The translations under genes were made by a program, and so were the position numbers. The notes below the pieces were generated by a model. It had not been told where the DNA came from and did no database searches. It worked only from the letters and a program-made list of their open reading frames with translations. From Clostridiales bacterium (GTDB lineage Bacteria; Bacillota_A; Clostridia; Oscillospirales; Acutalibacteraceae): DNA of 7,852 nt. The stretch is from the NCBI GenBank assembly GCA_009774735.1, contig VSOH01000065.1:1-7852 (forward strand), in the 5' to 3' direction. This document shows, piece by piece, positions 1-7,000 of this stretch. Position 1 is the first letter of the stretch. The number at the start of each line of letters is the position of its first letter.

Positions 1-29
1 TAAGTATACTTTTATCATTAAGGATAGAA

Positions 30-37
30 GGGAGGTG
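30..37 (+). promoter_or_regulatory. Ribosome binding site of the first gene
   Basis: GGGAGGTG matches the anti-Shine-Dalgarno sequence well. Its GGAGG core ends 6 bases before the ATG at 42, which fixes that start. Bases 1-29 contain stop codons in several frames and no promoter I can support, so the gene may be co-transcribed with something to the left of the window. Confidence 0.85.
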
Positions 38-41
38 TCAT

Positions 42-746
42 ATGAAGAAGTGTTATTCTTTTGTTTATTTAGATGAAAAGATGATTGATATGTTATTTCC
101 TCAAATCTTTGATAATGTGGCGGAAAATACAATTTCATCAACCACTACTGAACAGTTTGATTCGGAAATAAAAGCGAATTTATTAGGCATTTTAAATAGC
201 AGTATTGATGGACAAGACAAAAACACAACAAGCAATAGCATAAAAATCATTAATTCAATTTATAAAAAAGCCCAACTTCGTATAAATTATTTTAAAAATG
301 ACAATATCATAAATATTTCTTATATTATAAATAATAATCTGAATAATAAAGAAAGCATATATTTTGTAGGTAGATCCACTTTCTTTTTAAGTGATATATA
401 CAATAAAAATTCCGGGGCTTCATTGTTTCAAGTTCCATATATTGAAGATTCTTATATTATTATTGATAAAAATGCTGTTTTTGTTCTTGAAACAGGGAAT
501 ACCTATTTTGTTCGCAAACATTGCTCGGAATATATTGATACAGATGATTATTATGCACTTAATCATATGAAAAAATTAAATTATGGTATAATAATGCATA
601 TGTCCAATGAGAAAATACAAAAAGATATCAGACATTTAACTAATAAAATAAAAAGATCAAAGCATTTCAATTTTTATGTGTTCGGTGAATTAATGAAAGA
701 AAGTAATCATTATTATAAAATTAGTCCTTATGCTGTCTGGCAATAA
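42..746 (+). CDS. Hypothetical cytosolic protein, weakly DUF6414-like; possible immunity protein
   Basis: A 234-residue protein with no signal peptide and no membrane segment, so probably cytosolic. I do not recognise it with certainty. The opening YSFVYLDEKMIDMLFPQIFD, the serine/threonine-rich stretch after it (residues about 32-37) and the ending FYVFGELMKES...YKISPYAVW recall the layout of DUF6414 proteins of Bacillota (a YLD start, a sheet-rich end with a G-x-h and a P-h-A motif); this is from memory and only suggestive. No catalytic motif is visible. The start is set by a strong ribosome binding site at 30-37. The gene is much more AT-rich than the large gene downstream (roughly 15-30% GC in hand-counted stretches against about 40%), which suggests separate acquisition. 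It ends just before a strong terminator, so it is the last gene of its transcript. Its place beside an RHS toxin gene is compatible with an immunity protein for a toxin encoded upstream, but nothing in the sequence proves that. Confidence 0.85.
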   Translation: MKKCYSFVYLDEKMIDMLFPQIFDNVAENTISSTTTEQFDSEIKANLLGILNSSIDGQDKNTTSNSIKIINSIYKKAQLRINYFKNDNIINISYIINNNLNNKESIYFVGRSTFFLSDIYNKNSGASLFQVPYIEDSYIIIDKNAVFVLETGNTYFVRKHCSEYIDTDDYYALNHMKKLNYGIIMHMSNEKIQKDIRHLTNKIKRSKHFNFYVFGELMKESNHYYKISPYAVWQ

Positions 747-764
747 ATATTATTATGAATAATT

Positions 765-802
765 AAAAATCAGGTGTTGTAAAAACAGCACCTGATTTTT
801 TT
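765..802 (+). terminator. Rho-independent terminator after the first gene
   Basis: The 12-base arm 769-780 (ATCAGGTGTTGT) pairs with 785-796 (ACAGCACCTGAT) with a single T-G wobble and an AAAA loop. The stem ends in a run of seven T (796-802). A run of A at 765-768 faces the T run, so the hairpin could also stop transcription from the opposite strand. It separates the first gene from the large RHS gene. Confidence 0.93.
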
Positions 803-833
803 GTCGTTTTTATAGCATAGTTTTGTTGTTTTG

Positions 834-863
834 TTGAAATAGAATATGGTTACTATGTAAAAT
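834..863 (+). promoter_or_regulatory. Candidate sigma-A promoter of the RHS gene
   Basis: TTGAAA (834-839, five of six to TTGACA) and TAAAAT (858-863, five of six to TATAAT) are separated by 18 bases. It lies after the terminator and before the RHS gene, where a promoter is needed. Transcription would start near 870, giving a leader of about 100 bases. The region is AT-rich, so a chance match is possible. Confidence 0.5.
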
Positions 864-896
864 AAATATGACAATAAGCTGTTAAAATAATTTCAG

Positions 897-902
897 AGGA
901 GG
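897..902 (+). promoter_or_regulatory. Strong Shine-Dalgarno sequence without a start codon nearby
   Basis: AGGAGG, within AGAGGAGGG (895-903), is a near-perfect ribosome binding sequence, yet no ATG, GTG or TTG follows at a usable distance. The frame of the codon at 911 stays open to a TGA at 971-973 that overlaps the RHS start as ATGA. It may be the remnant of a small leader gene, a standby ribosome site, or chance. Confidence 0.4.
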
Positions 903-957
903 GAAAGTACGCAAAAATTAAATATTCGAACACCAACCCCTTAACCGACAATATGTC

Positions 958-963
958 AAGGAG
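958..963 (+). promoter_or_regulatory. Ribosome binding site of the RHS gene
   Basis: AAGGAG sits 6 bases before the ATG at 970. This start also places a complete basic-hydrophobic signal peptide at the N terminus, so it is preferred over the in-frame ATG codons at 1048 and 1084, which would cut off most or all of the signal. Confidence 0.85.
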
Positions 964-969
964 AGTAAA

Positions 970-1083
970 ATGAACTGGTTGTTTCATAAGGATAAAAAAC
1001 AATTCACATTGCTAACAAAAATAATATGCTCATTTTTAGCATTTTTGATGGTGTTCAGTACAGGCATTGTTTCCTGCTATGCC
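970..1083 (+). other. Signal peptide of the RHS protein
   Basis: Residues 1-38 have a basic N region (K7, K9, K10, K17), a hydrophobic core from about I18 to V34 (IICSFLAFLMVF) and a likely signal peptidase I site after SCYA (A38), followed by MGAG. It directs Sec export. C36 lies two residues before the proposed cut and has no lipobox-type context after it, so a lipoprotein is unlikely. Confidence 0.85.
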
Positions 1084-4000
1084 ATGGGTGCAGGTGTGCC
1101 TGAAAGGCTTGAATTGGATAGTATCCTATCCGATTATATTGAAAATATTATTGATCTGGATGATGTTAAATCAGTAGATACAGAAAAAACAACAGACAGC
1201 GAACTGTATCTGAATATGAAAGATAATTCAACGGCGGTTTACACTTTTTCCGAGCCCGTAACCTACACGGATGAGAACGGGAATATAAAGTGTAAAGACA
1301 ACATAATTGAAAAACAGGAGGATAAAAATGCCCAAAAGGCGGGGTATGACTATTCTAACGGACAGAATGATTACCGTATAAACTTTTCCTCCGATTCGGA
1401 AAAAGGAATTTTTGTTGCATACAACGATATTTCTTTTTCCATTACTCCGATAAGCGATTGCGAGGCTGAAGGCTATATTGCTGATGAGGATGGAAGCAGT
1501 AGGAGCTTTCAAATCTTTGCATATAAAGATATTTTCGGAGCGGGAACAATTTTAAAGTATTATCCGCAGATAAATGGTGTTAAAGAAGAAATTATTCTGG
1601 ATAAAAAGATCGGAATAAACCATTTTCAGTCAAAACTGACTGTTGACGGCTGTTATCCGAAAATAAATGAGGACGGCAGTATTTCTCTTGTCAGCAGCGA
1701 AACAGAAGAGGAAGTGCAGCACTTTATTGCACCGTTTGCTTATGACAGTCAGTATACTGCAGGTGTTGCGGACGAACATTTTTGCTCTGACTGTAAATAT
1801 GAAATCGAACAGGTTTCAGACACAGAGTATATTTTATCCGTTACGGTTTCGGAAGAATGGCTGGGCAGGGATACCACCATTTATCCCGTAACCATTGATC
1901 CCACAACAAGCAATATCTATAACTATGCCGATGCAGGTGTATATTCGGAAACACCCGATAAAAATTACGGCAGTGAACAGACCTGCGGAATCGGATATAA
2001 TTCGGAATTCGGATACGGAAGAATTTATACACGCTTTAACATTCCCTCTGATATCAAAAAGTATGCAGTTATTCAGAATGCGGAAATCTGGGAAAGCGAA
2101 TTGACGGGGGATACCGCCGCATTATCCGTTACACCGTATATGGTAAAAAGCAGCTGGAGTGAAACAGGCATCAAGTGGAGCAATATGCCCGAATACGATT
2201 CCGACACAAAGCTGGAGACAAAAATCATTGACGGCGACAGCATAGATGATCCGTATGACAGCAATATGTACAGCTTTAATATCAAGGCCGCTGTGGAAAA
2301 ATGGATTGACGGCACATCAAACAACGGCATCATTTTTATAAGCAATGCAGAACAGACCAACCGGAATTGTTGGAAGACCTTTGCTGCACAGAATTACATA
2401 TCAAGCGATTACAGACCGTTTACTGTTATCAAATATGTAAATGATACAAGAGCACCGAAGCTGTTGAGTGTAACAGGTAATCCAACCGAATGGACAAATA
2501 AGGATGTTACTTTAACCGCCAATGCAACGGATGAGATTTTTTCTGCAGTGTCGGGTATTGCATCCTACAGCTTTGCTGTGAATGACAGCACCTTTACGGC
2601 ACAGACCGCAAACACAAAAACAATAACAGCCAACGGAACATATTATGTTCGTGCAAGGGATAACGCAGGAAATACTTCAACAGCCATTGTTGTAAAAGTT
2701 GATAAAATTGATAAGGTAAAGCCGACGACGCCTGTTGTAACCGGCTTGCCTACCAGCAGAGTTAAGAATGATATTGTATTAACTGCTGATTCAACAGATG
2801 CACTTTCGGGAATTGCGGCTTACAGCTTTTCAACCGAGTCCGGTGTATATGACTGGCAGAGTGAAAATACAAAAACCATATCCGAAAATGGTGTTTATTA
2901 TGTCTGTTCAAAGGACCAAGCTGGCAATCTATCGGCAGAAGTATCTGTAAATGTAAATAAAATTGATAAAACCAAACCGTCTGATCCTGTTATTACAGGG
3001 AATGCAACGGAGTGGACGAATGAAGATGTTATTCTAACAGCTACGCCAACAGATGAAACTGCAGATATTGTTGAATACAGTTTCTCTACAACTGCAGGCT
3101 CATATGTTTGGCAGACCGAACCCTATAAAGCTTTTTCTTCAAACTGCACAGTTTATTCGTATTTTAAAGATAGTAATGGTGATATTTCTGCAGCCGATCC
3201 TGTTGTTATAAACAGAATTGATAAAACTCTTCCGGCAACTCCAACCGTTACTGCTGCCTATAGTACTGACAAAGTCGTTTTAACAGCAACATCTTCTGAT
3301 TCACAGTCAGGTTTATCGGAATACAGCTTCTCTGATCAGGAAGGGGTATATAACTGGCAACAGGCGAATACCAAAGAATTTACCGAAAATACCTATGCCT
3401 ACATTTATGCAAGAGATTTTGCAGGAAACATTTCCGCAGTAACAGAAAAAAAGGTGTTTATCGGAGATGTTACCGCTCCGACATTTATTGATGTTACAGG
3501 CAATGTAACAGAATGGACAAAAGAAAATGTTACACTCACAGTAAATGGTGCAGAAGATACTGAATCGGGCTTACATGAATTGGCATACAGTTTCAGTAAT
3601 TCTCAGAATTCTTACAATTGGCAGGCAGAAAACAGCAAGGCAATAACTTCTAATCAGACTGTATATATTTATGTAAGAGATGATGCCGGAAATATTGCAT
3701 ATGTTGATACTGTAACAGTTGATAAAATAGATAAATCAGCACCAACATTTACCTATACTTATGAACATAATATTGAAGCTGATACAACAACGGTAACGAT
3801 AACTGCCACCGATTCTATGTCAGGTGTTGCAGCATATAGTGTTAACGGCGGAAAAACATGGTCTGAAAGCAATGTTATAACTTTTGAAAAGGATATCTAT
3901 AATTACATTGATATTCGTGTTAAGGATAATGTCGGCAATGTGTCTGCACAGAGGATTCTTAATTTCTATTATCCGAAATGTTATAAGGAAAATGGAAAAA

Positions 4001-7000
4001 TTGTTCTCTACAGCCCGAATCCAAAAAATAAAGGACCGATATATTACCGAATATCCAAAAAGATATTTACGGTATGGCATACCTATTCAGAGCCGTTTAC
4101 AACGGATAAGGATACTATTTATATTTCCTTTGTTACTCCGCCAAGTACATTGAATATTTCAATAGAACATGCTGTTACATATCCTGTTTCTTCCATTCCT
4201 ACAATCAAACCCAATTATGTTGCAGGAAAATATGAAGAAACAAATGCGGATGCTTCCTTTGCATATAAAGGAATAAATCTTGATTTTACCAGAACATATG
4301 ATAATGTGAATAATAGGTGGTTTTTTGCGGTAAACAGTTCTGTGGAACACAACAGTGCAACAAATCGTTTAACTGCTGTTTTTCCTGATTTTTCAAAGCA
4401 TGTCTTTTTGCCTAAAACCGTGAATTCCTATTATGACCCTTACAGTGATTACATCATTGATGTAACAAGGTTTTCCGATGGCAGTATTTCTTCCTACAGC
4501 ATTAAATTTGATGATATTGTATATCAGTATAATTCGCAGGGGCAGTTATGTTCTTTGTCGAACAGAAATGGTGATAAAATAAATATCACTCACAGAACAG
4601 ATAATATAGTGATTGCTGATGAAGCAGCCAGAGAATATGTTTACAGGTTTGATGACAATAAAAATATTGTGTCTTTAACCGATCCTGCAGGCGGTGTGAT
4701 CCGGTATACCTATAACGAAAACAATAAGCTAGTTTCCGTTCTTGACCAGGCAGGTGTGTATTTAGATACCTATAGCTATGATACGAACGGCAGGATATCT
4801 AAAAACAACGATATTTCCATTGAATATAATTCGGCAAACAAAATCACAAGCCGGGTGTATGACAGCGGCGCTTATATCAATTATTCCTATAACGGCAATG
4901 TTGTAACTGCGAACACTTCTGCGGAAGAAACCATAACTACAAAGTATGATTCTTTCGGAAATGTTTATTATTCAGATGATAATGGCAGAATCGCATCATA
5001 TCTTTTTGACAGTAAAAACAGATTAGTTAAAGAATCCTATGAAAACGGCAGCACAGTTGATTACAGCTATAATTCAAACGGCCTATTGCTAAGCGAAATC
5101 AGCAGCAGCGGAACAAAATCATATTATACCTATGATGCTGCCGGAAACTGCATAAGAATACAGAATATTTCGGATAATAAATCTAAATACACATATTATT
5201 GTTATGATTCATTCAACAGGGTAACTCTTTTTGCTTCTCTTAAGGAAGATTATTCCGGTGCAATTCCGTCTGTATATGATGAGACATTGAATTGTTTTGT
5301 TATAACGGAGTATGGTTATACTAATGGGTTGGTTACCTCTGTTATAGATCATAAAAATAATGAATCCGAATCGTATTTATATGATTTATACGGAAATGTA
5401 TCTGAAGCAACAAATACCAAAACCGTTAATGATGAAACAAACATTACAGTTAATCTTTATACATATGATGTATTAGGTGATTTGCTATATTCTTCATCAG
5501 ATGACAATTCATCCTCATATATTTATGATGATGCAGGAAGAATTCTTCTTGAAAAAATTGATGATGACTGTACCAGAATTATATATGATTCCCTTGGCAG
5601 AATCATACAAAGAATAACCCCGGAGGATTATAATTCTTCAAAAGACGGACTTCCGGATAATAACACCTATGCAGATCCCGATGCAGGTCATAGGTATGTA
5701 TATAATGATAAAAATCAGCTTGTAAGCGAAATAAACCGATTTGATGTAACAACGGAATATACATACAATAATGTGGGTGCGAAAGTCCGTGAAGAATTTG
5801 ATCTTTATGAATTTAATTATCTGCCGCATGGTGAGCTATCCGATGTTCAGGTTGCAGGGGAAGAAAAAGTTTCATATCATTATGATGAAAGCTATAATCT
5901 GCTTTCTTCGGATTATGCCAATGAAGATAAAATCCGGTATGAATATAATGAGAATGGCAGAGTTTCAGCCCTTTATCATAATAATGATGAAACACCGTAT
6001 GTAACCTATACCTATAATGCAGATAGTGAGTTAGCCGAAAAGGTCAATACGGATATCGGCTTAAAATATGTTTACGGCGAAAACAATCAGGTAAGCATAT
6101 ATAAGCTTTCCGATAATTCGCTTGTGCAGTCCTATGCGCAGGAAGAAACGAAAGAGCAAACAAGTGTAACCGAAACGCATTTCGGCAATAATTATTCGGC
6201 AACATCGGAAAATAAAACCATTTCGTTTTTCAATGGCAATAACAAGGTTGAATATCGTTATGTATCGGATAAGGACGGCAAAATGGAATCAGCCGTTATT
6301 AAAAATAATGATGCCGATGCACTTGAAATTTCCTATGATTATCTGGATAAGATCGGCTCCAACAAACAATATACATATAAAAGCGGCGGAAGCACTTATG
6401 CAACGGACTTATCAGTATTCTATGATAATGACGGCAGAATATCCTATCAGCTTTACGGGGATGTACGCAGTGATTATGCATATGATGAAAACAGCCAGCT
6501 TCTTCGTGCTGATAATCACTTCATCGGAGATTCGTATACTGCTGTATATACATATGATGAAAGAGGGAATATAACATCTAAAAAAACCTATGACTATACA
6601 AACGGAAGCCTTGAAAATGCTGAACCAAGGGAAATAACCTCGTTTACCTATGCAAAAACGGGGTGGAAAGATCAGCTTGCAGCCGTAAACGATACTGCAT
6701 TAACCTATGATGAAATAGGCAATGTTTTAACATATGGCAACAGAGAATTTACATGGAACAGCGGCAGAAATCTTGAAAGTATAACGGACGGAGAAAATGT
6801 ATATTCCTACACCTATGATGAAAATGGTATCAGAGCCTCCAAAACCGTAAACGGCAAAACAACATACTTTAATACACTGGATGGTGCAATTCTTTCACAG
6901 AGTGACGGCACAAACACCATGTATTTTCAGTATGATGCAAATAATGTTCCTCTCGGATTTATTTATAATGATACACAGTATTTTTATATGACAAATCTTT

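Larger units (their letters stand above)
803..969 (+). other. Intergenic leader region of the RHS gene
   Basis: This spacer lies between the terminator and the RHS gene. It holds the candidate promoter, an apparently unused Shine-Dalgarno sequence at 897-902 and the functional one at 958-963. I see no tRNA, no convincing riboswitch fold and no long inverted repeat in it. Confidence 0.6.

Noticed and set aside
895..969. Possible cyclic-di-GMP riboswitch, prompted by GGGAAAGTACGCAAA
   Set aside because: The required GGGCAAACC-type segment and the paired helices are absent, and I could draw no stable fold.
1228..1512. Reverse-strand open frame of 94 codons
   Set aside because: It lies wholly inside the RHS gene, opposite a well-recognised WapA-like region, and has no ribosome binding site or recognisable product.
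1667..2360. Several open frames of 63-95 codons on both strands
   Set aside because: They are shadows of the DNRLRE coding region, which translates into a clear conserved domain in the main frame.
2701..3735. Recurrent short DNA motif near GATAAAATTGATAA, looked at as a possible regulatory or CRISPR-like repeat
   Set aside because: The copies are spaced by one Ig domain and encode the DKIDK end of each domain in frame; they are explained by protein repeats.
3820..4350. Overlapping forward and reverse frames of 63-89 codons
   Set aside because: They lie inside the uninterrupted RHS frame, and their compositions (rich in Ile, Arg, Phe) are typical of antisense or shifted reading of AT-rich repeats.
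5638..6574. Forward and reverse frames including one of 113 codons rich in Met, Ile and His
   Set aside because: YD repeats read out of frame give Met/Ile/His-rich translations (TATGAT read as ATG AT). The main frame carries recognisable YD repeats here.
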